Position numbers and translations under genes: made by a program. The notes below the pieces were generated by a model. The model saw only the letters and a program-made list of their open reading frames with translations, ran no database searches and was not told the origin of the DNA. This document shows, one piece after another, positions 54,236 through 62,760 of a stretch of DNA of 64,000 bases; the stretch's first letter is position 1, and the number at the start of each line of letters is the position of its first letter. The stretch comes from Aestuariicoccus sp032586235 (GTDB lineage Bacteria > Pseudomonadota > Alphaproteobacteria > Rhodobacterales > Rhodobacteraceae). The stretch covers positions 62,001-126,000 of the forward strand of contig NZ_JAWHTD010000002.1 of assembly GCF_032586235.1 (NCBI RefSeq), written 5' to 3'.

Positions 54236-55074
54236 TCGCGCAGCAGCTCGTTGATGCCGGTCTTCGAGCGTGTCTGCGCATCCACGCGCTTGACAATCAC
54301 TGCGCAGTAAAGATTGACGTTGTTCTTCGACGGCATCGAGCCGGCCACCACCACCGAATAGGGCGGCACCTCGCCCATGAAGATCTCGCCGGTTTCACGG
54401 TCGACGATCTTGGTCGACTGGCCGATGAAGACGCCCATGCCCAGCACCGAGCCTTCGCGCACGATGCAGCCCTCGACCACCTCGGAACGCGCGCCGATAA
54501 AGCAATTGTCCTCGATGATCGTGGGGCCCGCCTGCATGGGCTCCAGCACGCCGCCGATGCCCACGCCGCCCGACAGATGCACGTTCTTGCCGATCTGCGC
54601 GCAGCTGCCGACGGTGGCCCAGGTGTCGACCATGGTGCCGCTGTCGACATAGGCGCCAAGGTTGACGAAGGACGGCATCAGCACCACGCCCGGGGCGATA
54701 TAGGCGGACTTGCGCACCACGCAGTTGGGCACGGCGCGGAAGCCCGCGGCCTTCCACTGGTCGTCGCCCCAGCCGAGGAACTTGCTGTCGACCTTGTCCC
54801 ACCAGCCCGCGCCCTGCGGGCCGCCCGGCTGCAGTTCCATGTCCTTGATGCGGAAGCCCAGAAGCACCGCCTTCTTGGCCCACTGGTTCACATGCCAGTC
54901 GCCGTTCTCCTGCCGTTCGGCCACGCGCAGCTGGCCGCTGTCGAGCGCGTTCAGCGTGTCCTCGATGGCTTCGCGGGTTTCGCCGCCGGTCGACGGCGTG
55001 ATGGTATCGCGCGCCTCCCAGGCGGCTTCGATGGCGGATTCGAGCTGGGCGTTGGACATGGGACCTCTTTCCAT
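54232..55074 (-). CDS. dapD: 2,3,4,5-tetrahydropyridine-2,6-dicarboxylate N-succinyltransferase
   Basis: A 280-residue trimeric left-handed beta-helix enzyme that succinylates tetrahydrodipicolinate in lysine/peptidoglycan precursor synthesis. The N-terminal helical domain (AQLESAIEAAWEARDTITPS, WHVNQWAKKAVLLGFRI) is followed by hexapeptide repeats (ARSEVVEGCIVREGSVLGMG and neighbours) and the signature YVDSGTMVDTWATVGSCAQI. The ending MPSKNNVNLYCAVIVKRVDA is typical. Complete. An AGAGG ribosome site precedes the ATG. It works with dapE and asd in this window. Confidence 0.96.
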   Translation of the reverse strand: MERGPMSNAQLESAIEAAWEARDTITPSTGGETREAIEDTLNALDSGQLRVAERQENGDWHVNQWAKKAVLLGFRIKDMELQPGGPQGAGWWDKVDSKFLGWGDDQWKAAGFRAVPNCVVRKSAYIAPGVVLMPSFVNLGAYVDSGTMVDTWATVGSCAQIGKNVHLSGGVGIGGVLEPMQAGPTIIEDNCFIGARSEVVEGCIVREGSVLGMGVFIGQSTKIVDRETGEIFMGEVPPYSVVVAGSMPSKNNVNLYCAVIVKRVDAQTRSKTGINELLRD

Positions 55075-55112
55075 AAAAGCGGGTTCGCGTGCCCTATAGC
55101 CTGTGCGCCACA

Positions 55113-55147
55113 GCGAGGAAAGCCCGCAAGGGCTTGAGGAGCTGCGC
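55113..55147 (+). repeat. Partial copy of the palindromic element
   Basis: GCGAGGAAAGCCCGCAAGGG and the following CTTGAGGAGCTG match the first half of the elements at 60696-60754 and 50223-50284 (reverse). The second half with the CGCCC-AATC-GGGCG stem is missing. It lies between the start of dapD and the stop of the dehydratase gene. Confidence 0.5.
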
Positions 55148-55148
55148 T

Positions 55149-56066
55149 TCAGCCAAGTGGATCGGGGGCGATATTGCCGCCGCAGACCAGCACAGCGACC
55201 CGTTCGTCCGGTTCCGGCACATAGGCGCCGCTCGTCAGCGCCGCCAGCGCGCAGGCCCCTGCCGGTTCGACCAGGATGCGGTGGCTCTGCCAGAGCGCCC
55301 TTTGCGCCGCCGTGATGGCCTGGTCCGGCACCACCACCGAGGCCCCCAGCCAGTCCTGCGCCAGCTCAAAGCAGATCCTCCCGATCCGGCGCGCCCCCAG
55401 CGCGTTCGCGGCCACGCCCGACACCTCGACATCCACCGGCGCGCCCTGCGCCAGCGCGGTATGCAGCGCCTGGCTCGTCTCGGGTTCCACGGCGACCACC
55501 TTGCGCCGGCCTTGCAGCCAGGCCATCGCCCCGGCGATCAGCCCGCCGCCGCCCACGGCGATCAGCACCGTGTCGGCGTCCAGCCCCTGCGCCTCCCATT
55601 CGCGCAGGCAGGTGCCCTGTCCGGCCACCGTGGCTGGGGCGTCATAGGCGTGCACCTGCATCGCGCCGGTGCGCGCCTCGTACTCCTGCGCGGCCTCCAG
55701 CGCATTGGCGTATTGGCCGGGCACCACGGTCAACCCCGCGCCGGTGCGCTCGATCAGTGCGATCTTGGCTGGGCCTGCCATCTCGGGCACGAAAATCTGC
55801 GCCTTGTGCCCGGTTCGCATCGCCGCATAGGCCACCGCCGCGCCGTGATTGCCGCCGCTGGCCGCCACGACCCCGCCCGCCGGCACGGGCTGCGACAGCA
55901 GCGTGTTGAACGCGCCGCGCGCCTTGAAGCTGCCGGTGTGCTGCATCTGCTCGAGCTTCAGCGCCACCGGGCGATCCCAGAGCACCGCGCTGTGCATCAC
56001 GGGCGTGCGCTGTGCGTGGTCCGCGATGCGCCCGGCGGCGGTGTCGATTTCGGCGATCCAGTCCAT
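55149..56066 (-). CDS. PLP-dependent threonine/serine dehydratase family protein
   Basis: A 305-residue fold-type II PLP enzyme. The PLP lysine is in the signature LKLEQMQHTGSFKARGAFNT (K in SFKARG), the substrate loop is ASGGNHGAAVAY, and the phosphate-binding glycine loop is VLIAVGGGGLIAGAM. It lacks the regulatory ACT domain of biosynthetic IlvA, so it resembles catabolic threonine/serine dehydratases or serine racemase-like enzymes. The exact substrate cannot be decided. Complete and unlinked to an operon partner; it is divergent from the LOG-family gene (70 bp). Confidence 0.88.
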   Translation of the reverse strand: MDWIAEIDTAAGRIADHAQRTPVMHSAVLWDRPVALKLEQMQHTGSFKARGAFNTLLSQPVPAGGVVAASGGNHGAAVAYAAMRTGHKAQIFVPEMAGPAKIALIERTGAGLTVVPGQYANALEAAQEYEARTGAMQVHAYDAPATVAGQGTCLREWEAQGLDADTVLIAVGGGGLIAGAMAWLQGRRKVVAVEPETSQALHTALAQGAPVDVEVSGVAANALGARRIGRICFELAQDWLGASVVVPDQAITAAQRALWQSHRILVEPAGACALAALTSGAYVPEPDERVAVLVCGGNIAPDPLG

Positions 56067-56136
56067 GTCATTCCCCGTCTGGCGCGTGTCGGCGCGACGC
56101 TATAGTCAGGACGGAACCAGTACAAGGACGCGCCAA

Positions 56137-56979
56137 ATGAAAGACGACCGCCGCCGCCCGTTCCGCGACGCGCATCTTGACCGCGACACTGCGCAGCACG
56201 TACCGCAGACCCCTCAGACGCGGTCGCCGTCCTATCGGCTTGCCTTTGCCGACGACGATTTCCTCTGCCGGGATGAGCTGCGCCCGGTGCGGCTTCAGCT
56301 GGAATTGCTGAAATTCCAGATGCTGCTGGACGAGAACCAGATCGACAGCACCATCGTGCTCTTTGGCGGCGCGCGCATTCCCGAGCCGGTCAACAAAGAC
56401 CAGGCCCGCACCAAAACCCTGTCCGAGCTGTCGCATTTCTATGAAGAGGCGCGGCGCTTTGCGGTGCTGATGACCGAACGCTCACGCGCCAGCGACAACC
56501 GCGACTTCGTCGTTGCCACCGGCGGTGGCCCCGGCGTGATGGAGGCGGGAAACCGCGGCGCGGCCGAGGCCGGAGGCGTGTCGATCGGGCTGAACATCGT
56601 GCTGCCGCACGAACAGGCGCCCAACGCCTATGTGACGCCCGACCTGGCCTTCAACTTCCACTATTTCGCGATCCGCAAGATGCATTTCCTGATGCGCGCG
56701 CGGGCGATCTGTGTGTTCCCCGGCGGGTTCGGCACGCTGGACGAGCTTTTCGAAGCGCTCACGCTGATCCAGACCGGGCGCATGGCGCCGGTGCCGTTCC
56801 TGCTTTTCGGCCGCAGCTTCTGGGAGGGGATCATCAACTGGGACGCCCTGGCCGAGGCCGGCACGATCAGCCCCGAGGACCTCGAGCTGTTTCAGTTCGT
56901 GGAAACCGCCGAGGAGGCCGCCAAGATCATCGACGCCTGGACCCCGGAACCGGCCCGGTCGGACATTCCCGGCCGCTGA
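56137..56979 (+). CDS. LOG-family protein (TIGR00730)
   Basis: A 280-residue protein of the lysine-decarboxylase-like LOG family. It shows FVVATGGGPGVMEAGNRGAA and the diagnostic CVFPGGFGTLDELFEALTLI (PGGxGTxxE), as in cytokinin riboside 5'-monophosphate phosphoribohydrolases. The N-terminal 80 residues are an extension typical of the longer alphaproteobacterial members. The likely reaction is hydrolysis of purine nucleoside monophosphates to base and ribose phosphate; a signalling role is uncertain. The start at 56137 (MKDDRRRPFRDAHL) follows AAGGA. Confidence 0.88.
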   Translation: MKDDRRRPFRDAHLDRDTAQHVPQTPQTRSPSYRLAFADDDFLCRDELRPVRLQLELLKFQMLLDENQIDSTIVLFGGARIPEPVNKDQARTKTLSELSHFYEEARRFAVLMTERSRASDNRDFVVATGGGPGVMEAGNRGAAEAGGVSIGLNIVLPHEQAPNAYVTPDLAFNFHYFAIRKMHFLMRARAICVFPGGFGTLDELFEALTLIQTGRMAPVPFLLFGRSFWEGIINWDALAEAGTISPEDLELFQFVETAEEAAKIIDAWTPEPARSDIPGR

Positions 56980-56994
56980 CGTCCCCGGGACGTC
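56978..56994. terminator. Short palindrome between convergent genes
   Basis: GACGTCCC-C-GGGACGTC is a perfect 8-bp palindrome with one central base, in the 24-bp gap between the convergent LOG-family and FlaA1-like genes. There is no T tract on either side, so a role as a bidirectional terminator is plausible but weak. Confidence 0.35.
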
Positions 56995-57003
56995 GGCGCT
57001 TGA

Positions 57004-58878
57004 TCAGAACGACTGCGCTTCCTCGACGCGGTCGCTCTCTCCGCGCTCGACCCAGCGGTCGATCACGGCGCGCGCGGCGGCCTCGTCGAGCGCGTTCAGA
57101 GACCGGCGCAGATCCTTGAGCGCGGTCGCCATCTCGATCTCGGACAGATAGCTTTCCTGCGCGCGCAGGATCTTGTTGTGCGGCGTGGTCAGCATGTCGG
57201 GCGAGATCAGCAGCTCTTCGTGCAGCTTTTCGCCCTTGCGCAGACCGGTGATCTGGATCTCGATCTCGCCCTCGGGGTTGTTCTCGTCGCGGACGGTGTG
57301 ACCGGCCCCTTCGATCATCTGTCGCGCCAGCTTGGCGATCGGCACCGGGTCGCCCATATCGAGCACGAAGACATCGCCGCCGCGCGCAAAGGACCCGGCC
57401 AGCAACACCAGACGCGCGGCCTCGGATATGGTCATGAAATAGCGCGTGACGTTGCGGTCGGTCAGCGTGACCGGCCCGCCCCGGGCGATCTGTTCCTCGA
57501 ACAGCGGAATGACCGATCCGCTCGATCCCAGAACATTGCCGAATCGCACCATGGAAAAGCGGGTTCCGCTGGCGCGGGTCGCCATGTCCTGCACCAAGAG
57601 TTCCGCGAGGCGCTTGGATGCGCCCATCACGTTGGTGGGGCGCACGGCCTTGTCCGACGACACCAGAATGAACCGTTCGGCCCCGGCGTCACGCGCCGCA
57701 TCGGCCATGACCTTGGTGCCGATCACGTTGTTGCGCAGCCCCGCGAGCACGTTGCATTCGACCAGCGGCAGATGCTTGTAGGCGGCGGCGTGCAGCACGA
57801 CGTCGACGTCATAAAGCCGCAGCACTTCGCGCATCAGTTCGTCTTCGAGCACAGACCCCAGAACCGGCACGATGGTCAGGTCCTCGGACAGTTCACGCAG
57901 TTCCTTGTCGATATTGTAAAGCGCCAGTTCCGAATGATCGACCAGAACGATGCATTCGGGCTTGCAGGCGATCAGCTGGCGGCACAGCTCGGATCCGATC
58001 GAGCCACCAGCGCCGGTGATCAGGATGCGGCGGCCGGAATAGGCGTGGCTGACGCCGGGAAGTTCCGATTCGAGCCGGTTGCGGCCCAGCAGATCGTTCA
58101 GCGAAACCGGTGCCACACGCTTGCGCAGCTCGCGCTCGCCAACCAGCTCGGCGAAGGAGGGCAGGGCGTGCACCTCGCAACCGATCGCCCGCAGACGATG
58201 CGCGATTCGCGCCTGCTCGGGATGGCTGATCGAGGGCATGGCCAGCACCACGCGGTCGATGCCCTTGCTGACGATCAGGTCCTGGACCTTGGACGGGGCG
58301 TGGACCGGCAGGCCCGACACCATCTGGCTTTGCAGCGTCGGATTGTCGTCGACGAAGGCGACGGGCTTGATGGCATTGTCGGTGCGCAGCGCGGCGACAA
58401 GCTGCTGGCCGGTCTGGCCCGCGCCATAGATCAGCACCCGCATTCTGGCCTGCCCGCGTCGGTAGACCTGCAGCACGACCTGCCGCAGGGCGATCCGCCA
58501 GCTGGCGCCGATCACGAGATAGAACAGCGTGAAGATAAAGAAGACCTCGTACGGCAGGGCAGGGGCCAGCAGGCCGTTCAGGGCGGCGCCGCCCAGCCCC
58601 ACTGCGACGGCGAAGGCCGCCGTCCGGACGATCCCGCGCATTTCGTAGGCATTCAGGCGGATGCGCGGCAGACCAAGGTAGATAGAGACCGGCACACCCA
58701 GAAGGATCATGGCCGCCATGAGCGGCATCAGTCCGGTCAGAGTTTCGGCATTCGCATCGACGGTCGCGTTCAAAAGCAGAGCCGCTGCCATGGCGACCCA
58801 AACCATCGCCGCATCGGTCGTCAGGAAAAGCCATTTTTTCTGTGCGCGCGAAAGCGACGTCACAATCTTGTAAAACAT
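57004..58878 (-). CDS. FlaA1/CapD-like nucleoside-diphosphate-sugar epimerase/dehydratase (membrane bound)
   Basis: A 624-residue inner-membrane enzyme of polysaccharide or glycan synthesis. Four N-terminal membrane segments (about residues 18-140) are followed by a CoA-binding-like Rossmann domain (MRVLIYGAGQTGQQLVAALR) and the catalytic SDR domain with RRILITGAGGSIGSELCRQL, VLHAAAYKHLPLVE and FILVSSDKAVRPTNVMGASKR. The family (WbpM, PglF, CapD) makes 4-keto-6-deoxy UDP-sugars by 4,6-dehydration; the SDKAxxPxNxMGxxK segment replaces the usual YxxxK. Complete. No other glycan gene is in the window, so the product is unspecified. Confidence 0.9.
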   Translation of the reverse strand: MFYKIVTSLSRAQKKWLFLTTDAAMVWVAMAAALLLNATVDANAETLTGLMPLMAAMILLGVPVSIYLGLPRIRLNAYEMRGIVRTAAFAVAVGLGGAALNGLLAPALPYEVFFIFTLFYLVIGASWRIALRQVVLQVYRRGQARMRVLIYGAGQTGQQLVAALRTDNAIKPVAFVDDNPTLQSQMVSGLPVHAPSKVQDLIVSKGIDRVVLAMPSISHPEQARIAHRLRAIGCEVHALPSFAELVGERELRKRVAPVSLNDLLGRNRLESELPGVSHAYSGRRILITGAGGSIGSELCRQLIACKPECIVLVDHSELALYNIDKELRELSEDLTIVPVLGSVLEDELMREVLRLYDVDVVLHAAAYKHLPLVECNVLAGLRNNVIGTKVMADAARDAGAERFILVSSDKAVRPTNVMGASKRLAELLVQDMATRASGTRFSMVRFGNVLGSSGSVIPLFEEQIARGGPVTLTDRNVTRYFMTISEAARLVLLAGSFARGGDVFVLDMGDPVPIAKLARQMIEGAGHTVRDENNPEGEIEIQITGLRKGEKLHEELLISPDMLTTPHNKILRAQESYLSEIEMATALKDLRRSLNALDEAAARAVIDRWVERGESDRVEEAQSF

Positions 58879-59343
58879 AAAACGGTGTCCCCCGCCGTTA
58901 CCTTCGGTCGTCTCTTAGCCGCCACCATTTTTCGTTATACGACGCCAGTTTGGCCAGAACGGCGTCCGTCCACACGGGACATGGTGTGCGGTTCGACTAA
59001 TATCCGCACTTTTCTATGCGATTGCCTAAGGTTTAGACAAGTGCCGAAATGCTGCGCCTGCATTGATCGGCGATAATCCACTCACAATCAACGGTTTGAT
59101 GTTGCGCGCTTGCGAAACAAAGTTGCGCGTTTGGGGTGCGTTGCGTTTGATTCGAGGCTTTCTGGGCGCAAAGCACGGCCCCGGGAGCGGTAGGGTGCGC
59201 TGAATTGTCGTGATTCGCGCTGTTTTTGCGGCAGTTGCGTGCCAAAGACGGCTTTTCTGCCACCTTTTGCTGCGTTATGCACCGCGCCGAGCGCCCACTT
59301 GCATGTCGCAGGCTTCGGGCGCCGCCAAAAGGAGAGCCGAGTT
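58879..59343. promoter_or_regulatory. Divergent intergenic region before asd
   Basis: These 465 bp lie between the start of the FlaA1-like gene and the start of asd. I see no gene: short frames on both strands lack recognisable content. The middle (about 58990-59130) is relatively AT-rich, with stretches such as TAAGGTTTAGACAAG, and is the likely place for both promoters, but no specific -35/-10 pair or operator could be assigned. Confidence 0.35.
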
Positions 59344-60366
59344 ATGGGCTATAAGGTCGTCGTCGCCGGCGCCACGGGCAATGTGGGCCGCGAAATGCTG
59401 AACATCCTCGCCGAACGGGAGTTCCCGGTCGATGAAATCGCTGTGCTGGCCTCGCGCCGGTCGCTTGGCACCGAGGTAAGCTTTGGTGACAAGACCCTGA
59501 CCACCCAGGACATCGACGCCTTCGACTTTACCGGCTGGGATATAGCGCTCTTTGCCATCGGGTCGGACGCGACCAAGAAATACGCCCCCATCGCCGCCAA
59601 GGCGGGCTGCGTGGTGATCGACAACTCGTCGCACTATCGCTACGACCCGGACGTGCCGCTGGTGGTGCCCGAGGTCAATGCCGACGCGGTTCTGGGCTAT
59701 ACCAAGAAAAACATCATCGCCAATCCGAACTGCTCGACCGCCCAGATGGTCGTGGCGCTGAAGCCGCTGCACGACCGCGCGCGGATCAAGCGCGTGGTGG
59801 TGTCGACCTATCAATCCGTGTCCGGCGCCGGCAAGGAAGGCATCGACGAACTCTGGGATCAGACCAAGTCGATCTACAACCCGACCGACGACAAGCCCGC
59901 GAAGAAGTTCACCAAGCAGATCGCGTTCAACGTGATCCCGCATATCGACGTCTTCATGGAGGACGGCTCCACCAAGGAAGAGTGGAAGATGGTCGCGGAA
60001 ACCAAGAAGATCCTGGACCGGTCGATCAAGCTGACCGCCACCTGTGTGCGCGTGCCGGTGTTCGTCGGCCATTCCGAGGCGATCAACATCGAATTCGAGG
60101 AATTCCTCGACGAAGACGAGGCCCGCGACATCCTGCGCGAGGCGCCGGGGATCCTCGTTGTCGACAAGCGCGAGGACGGCGGCTATGTCACGCCGGTGGA
60201 ATGCGTCGGCGATTTCGCCACCTTCATCAGCCGCATCCGCCAGGATTCGACGATCGAGAACGGTCTGAACATCTGGTGCGTTTCAGACAATCTGCGCAAG
60301 GGCGCTGCGCTCAATGCGGTTCAGATCGCCGAGGTTCTGGGCCAAAAGGCCCTGAAAAAGGGCTGA
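59344..60366 (+). CDS. asd: Aspartate-semialdehyde dehydrogenase
   Basis: A 340-residue NADPH enzyme that reduces aspartyl phosphate to aspartate semialdehyde, the branch compound for lysine/diaminopimelate, threonine and methionine. It begins MGYKVVVAGATGNVGREMLN (cofactor loop) and has the catalytic cysteine in ANPNCSTAQMVVALKPLHD; VVSTYQSVSGAGKEGIDEL and RVPVFVGHSEAINIEF complete the pattern. The start at 59344 follows GGAGAG by about 9 bp; a longer frame to 59239 adds unrelated residues. A strong hairpin follows the stop. Confidence 0.95.
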   Translation: MGYKVVVAGATGNVGREMLNILAEREFPVDEIAVLASRRSLGTEVSFGDKTLTTQDIDAFDFTGWDIALFAIGSDATKKYAPIAAKAGCVVIDNSSHYRYDPDVPLVVPEVNADAVLGYTKKNIIANPNCSTAQMVVALKPLHDRARIKRVVVSTYQSVSGAGKEGIDELWDQTKSIYNPTDDKPAKKFTKQIAFNVIPHIDVFMEDGSTKEEWKMVAETKKILDRSIKLTATCVRVPVFVGHSEAINIEFEEFLDEDEARDILREAPGILVVDKREDGGYVTPVECVGDFATFISRIRQDSTIENGLNIWCVSDNLRKGAALNAVQIAEVLGQKALKKG

Positions 60367-60372
60367 TACGGC

Positions 60373-60403
60373 GTCAAGACCGGCGCGCCGCGCCGGTCTT
60401 GAC
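60373..60403. terminator. Strong bidirectional hairpin after asd
   Basis: GTCAAGACCGGCG (60373-60385) pairs exactly with CGCCGGTCTTGAC (60391-60403) around a 5-nt loop. It begins 6 bp after the asd stop and overlaps the last codons of the convergent gene ending at 60374, so the C-terminal residues of that protein are encoded by the hairpin. No T run is present on the plus strand. Confidence 0.6.
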
Positions 60404-60895
60404 GGGTAATGGGCCGAACGGTTCACGCTCGATCACGTCGAAATCCTCGTCGGGATCGGGTGGGGCGCCGAGAACCCGGTTGGCCAGCCAGCGATGAGCA
60501 TGACCGGGAAACGGCGTGCCGAAGCGGCGCATCAGCGTGCCGTAGCTTTGGCCCAGTTCCGACCCTTTGCACAGGCGCAAGCCCTGCGGATGGGAATGCA
60601 AGGCCAATCCGCCACCTGCCTCGCGCAGCGCGTAGCCTTTGGCGGCAAGGCGCGATTGAAGCTCGTTCCAGGACCGTGCCTCGGCGAAGTCCGATGCGAG
60701 GAGGACCCGCAAGGGGCCGAGGAGCTGCTCATCCGCCCGATTGGGCGTCTTCGCATTCCGGTTGGCGCGCATGATTTCAGCTGACAAGGCTTGGCGCAGC
60801 ACTCTGCCAAGGCTCTCGTCCCTGTCGCGCGCAAGCCGCTCCGCGGCCTCGAGCAAGGCGCGTGGCAGACGCAGGGAAACGGTGATCTCATCCAT
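60374..60895 (-). CDS. Ribbon-helix-helix protein with a relaxase-tail-like domain
   Basis: A 173-residue protein. Residues 1 to about 46 (MDEITVSLRLPRALLEAAER, then ESLGRVLRQALSAEI) look like a ribbon-helix-helix DNA-binding domain. Residues about 70-135 (ARSWNELQSRLAAKGYALRE, GLRLCKGSELGQSYGTLMRRF G) resemble the small domain found at the ends of conjugative relaxases and match the next gene's product on the other strand. The linker AKTPNRADEQLLGPLRVLLA is encoded by a palindromic repeat element. Function is unknown; DNA binding is likely. The last codons lie in a hairpin shared with the asd terminator. Confidence 0.65.
   Translation of the reverse strand: MDEITVSLRLPRALLEAAERLARDRDESLGRVLRQALSAEIMRANRNAKTPNRADEQLLGPLRVLLASDFAEARSWNELQSRLAAKGYALREAGGGLALHSHPQGLRLCKGSELGQSYGTLMRRFGTPFPGHAHRWLANRVLGAPPDPDEDFDVIEREPFGPLPVKTGAARRS
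60696..60754 (-). repeat. Palindromic element of about 60 bp inside a reading frame
   Basis: GCGAGGAGGACCCGCAAGGG through CGCCCGATTGGGCGTCTTCGC, similar to 50223-50284 in reverse and partly to 55113-55147. Here it is wholly within the gene at 60374-60895 and in frame, encoding the linker between two domains. The translation in this frame (AKTPNRADEQLLGPLRVLLA) is kept in the copy at 50223-50284 (AKTPNRADERPLVKPLRPFL). Confidence 0.65.
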
Positions 60896-61025
60896 GCGCC
60901 AAGATTGCCCACATCACGGTTAATGGTGTCTTACCGGCAACACCCATAGATCGGGTCCGATCCGGCCCTGATTTTGCCGCATTGTTTCGCAAATCTGAAC
61001 AATACACGTTCTCATAGGTGAAACC

Positions 61026-61367
61026 ATGCCGTCCCTGACACACAGCAAGGTCCCCTGGACCGTCACCCCCCCTGCCAACGATCCGCTTCCCGCGCCGCCC
61101 GATTGCGAGACGGCCGCGCTCTTGCGTGCCTTCCTGACCCCGATCCTCGAGCGGGCGTCCAGCTGGGACGACCTGACACGAGGTCTGGCTGGTAAAGGCT
61201 ACGGAATCGCGTTCCGCGCCGGCCATCTGGTTCTGCTCCGGCTCGACACCGGCGCGGCGGTCTGCACCGGGCAATTCCTGGGCGTCCCGCTGCGCAGCCT
61301 GTCGGCGCGTCTGGGCCGGCCCTGCGTCAAGGTGCATCGCGGCGGACGGTCGGGCAGTCTTGCCTAG
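61026..61367 (+). CDS. Hypothetical protein with a relaxase-tail-like domain
   Basis: A 113-residue protein. After about 35 loosely structured residues it has LERASSWDDLTRGLAGKGYG, FRAGHLVLLRLDTGAAVCTG and LGVPLRSLSARLGRPCVKVH, which align with the C-terminal domain of the convergent ribbon-helix-helix protein at 60374-60895. The W..L...L...G pattern followed by a short beta sheet and an RxG ending is similar to a small domain seen in MobA/VirD2-type relaxases. No relaxase is in the window. Its stop overlaps that of the convergent SbtB-like gene by 4 bp. Confidence 0.55.
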   Translation: MPSLTHSKVPWTVTPPANDPLPAPPDCETAALLRAFLTPILERASSWDDLTRGLAGKGYGIAFRAGHLVLLRLDTGAAVCTGQFLGVPLRSLSARLGRPCVKVHRGGRSGSLA

Positions 61368-61675
61368 AACCGCTCGGCGCGCAGCACCTCGCAATCGGTC
61401 ACGCTGACCACGCCGATATGCTTGTCGACCACGGCAAAGGCCGCGTCCATCAGGCCTTCCAGCCGGTCGGGGCGGATGAGGCAGATCACCTGCACCATCC
61501 CGGTTCCGCGCCCGATCTGGCCTTCGCGGCTCCATTCGCCCGACCGGCCCGATCCGCCCAGAACGGGCAGAACCGACCATCCGGTCACGCCCGCCTCTTT
61601 CAGCGCCTCGGTCAGGCGGCGTTGCATCACGGCTTCGATGGTGATCACCACCCGTTTCGCCTTGTGCGTCTGCAT
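61364..61675 (-). CDS. P-II-like protein, probable SbtB-type regulator
   Basis: A 103-residue protein of the P-II fold, MQTHKAKRVVITIEAVMQRR at the start, a T-loop-like GGSGRSGEWSREGQIGRGTG and the strand VQVICLIRPDRL followed by VVDKHIGVVSVTDCEVLR. It lies 4 bp after the SbtA-like permease gene, the arrangement known from cyanobacterial sbtA-sbtB. SbtB binds adenine nucleotides including cAMP and regulates the bicarbonate permease. The C-terminal redox loop found in some cyanobacterial SbtB proteins is absent. Identity as SbtB rests on fold plus neighbour. Confidence 0.82.
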   Translation of the reverse strand: MQTHKAKRVVITIEAVMQRRLTEALKEAGVTGWSVLPVLGGSGRSGEWSREGQIGRGTGMVQVICLIRPDRLEGLMDAAFAVVDKHIGVVSVTDCEVLRAERF

Positions 61676-61679
61676 CGGC

Positions 61680-62648
61680 TCAGCCTCCTGTCATCATGCG
61701 TGCCGCGGCCAGGTAGATCGGGATGCCCAGCGTCAGGTTGAACGGGAAGGTCACCGCCAGCGACAGCGTCAGGTATATCGACGGGTTCGCCTCGGGCAAG
61801 GCCACCCGCATCGCCGCCGGCACCGCGATATACGAGGCCGAGGCCGCCAGCACCATCAAGAGCAGCACGCCCCCTGTGCTCAGCCCCAGAACCATCCCCA
61901 GCGCCAGCCCCGCGCCCGCGCCCACCAGCGGCATCAGCACCGCGAAACCGATGGCGCCCCGGTCCAGCACGCTCGAGCCCTGCCGCAGGCCGCGTCCGGC
62001 GATAAGCCCCATGTCCAGCAGGAACAGGCACAGCACGCCCTGGAACGGGTTGACGATGAAGCTGGCGATCTTGTCCAGCCCGTCCTTGCCGGTGATCATG
62101 CCGATGGCAAAGGCCCCCAGCAGCAGCACGATGGACCCGTTCAGCAGGATCTCGTGCCAGAGTTCCGCAGTCATCCGCCCGCCGCCCGACCCCCGCGACA
62201 CCAGCCAGAGCGCTGAGAGGATCGCAGGCGCTTCCATCGCGGCGGCCACGGCGACCATGTAGCCCTCGGCGGCGATTCCCGCGTCGCTCAGTACGCTGCT
62301 GGCGGCCACGAAGGTCACGATGGAAATCGAGCCGTAGTGCCCGGCCACCGCCGCCGCGTCGGTGCGGCTCATCCCGGATATCCCGCGCAGCAGCGCGAAG
62401 GCGATAAGTGGCAGTCCGAACGACAAAACCACCCCCGCCACCAGCGCGCCCAAAAGCCGTGGGTCGATGCCGTGATCGGCCACGCTGACCCCGCCCTTGA
62501 AGCCGATGGCGAAGAGCAGGTAAAGCGACATGCCTTTGGCCACGGCCTCCGGCACACTCAGATCCGATCGCGCCAGCGCCGCGAAGAGGCCAAGCACGAA
62601 CGACAGCACGATGGGCGACAGCAGGTTGTTGATGGCCAGATCGAGCAC
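61680..62648 (-). CDS. SbtA-like sodium-dependent bicarbonate permease
   Basis: A 322-residue integral membrane protein with about ten transmembrane segments in two inverted halves. Family parts include LSPIVLSFVLGLFAALARSD, VAKGMSLYLLFAIGFKGG, MSRTDAAAVAGHYGSISIVT FV, FIVNPFQGVLCLFLLDMGL and ASASYIAVPAAMRVALPEAN. In cyanobacteria this family takes up bicarbonate with sodium. The gene is 112 bp downstream of a beta-carbonic anhydrase and 4 bp upstream of a P-II-like gene, so the set should serve inorganic-carbon supply, for example for carboxylases such as carbamoyl-phosphate synthase or acyl-CoA carboxylases. Confidence 0.88.
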   Translation of the reverse strand: MLDLAINNLLSPIVLSFVLGLFAALARSDLSVPEAVAKGMSLYLLFAIGFKGGVSVADHGIDPRLLGALVAGVVLSFGLPLIAFALLRGISGMSRTDAAAVAGHYGSISIVTFVAASSVLSDAGIAAEGYMVAVAAAMEAPAILSALWLVSRGSGGGRMTAELWHEILLNGSIVLLLGAFAIGMITGKDGLDKIASFIVNPFQGVLCLFLLDMGLIAGRGLRQGSSVLDRGAIGFAVLMPLVGAGAGLALGMVLGLSTGGVLLLMVLAASASYIAVPAAMRVALPEANPSIYLTLSLAVTFPFNLTLGIPIYLAAARMMTGG

Positions 62649-62760
62649 GCGGAACCCTCCGGACGGTGCGGTGTCATATGGCTTATGCGAAGCTGCGCGC
62701 CATAACGCAATGCCGTGAATGCCGAAAGGCGGGCACCGCCGCGCCCAGCGCGTCCAGACC

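Noticed and set aside
57178..59076. Long plus-strand frame opposite the FlaA1-like gene
   Set aside because: Antisense shadow rich in histidine, glutamine and arginine, with no start signal or similarity.
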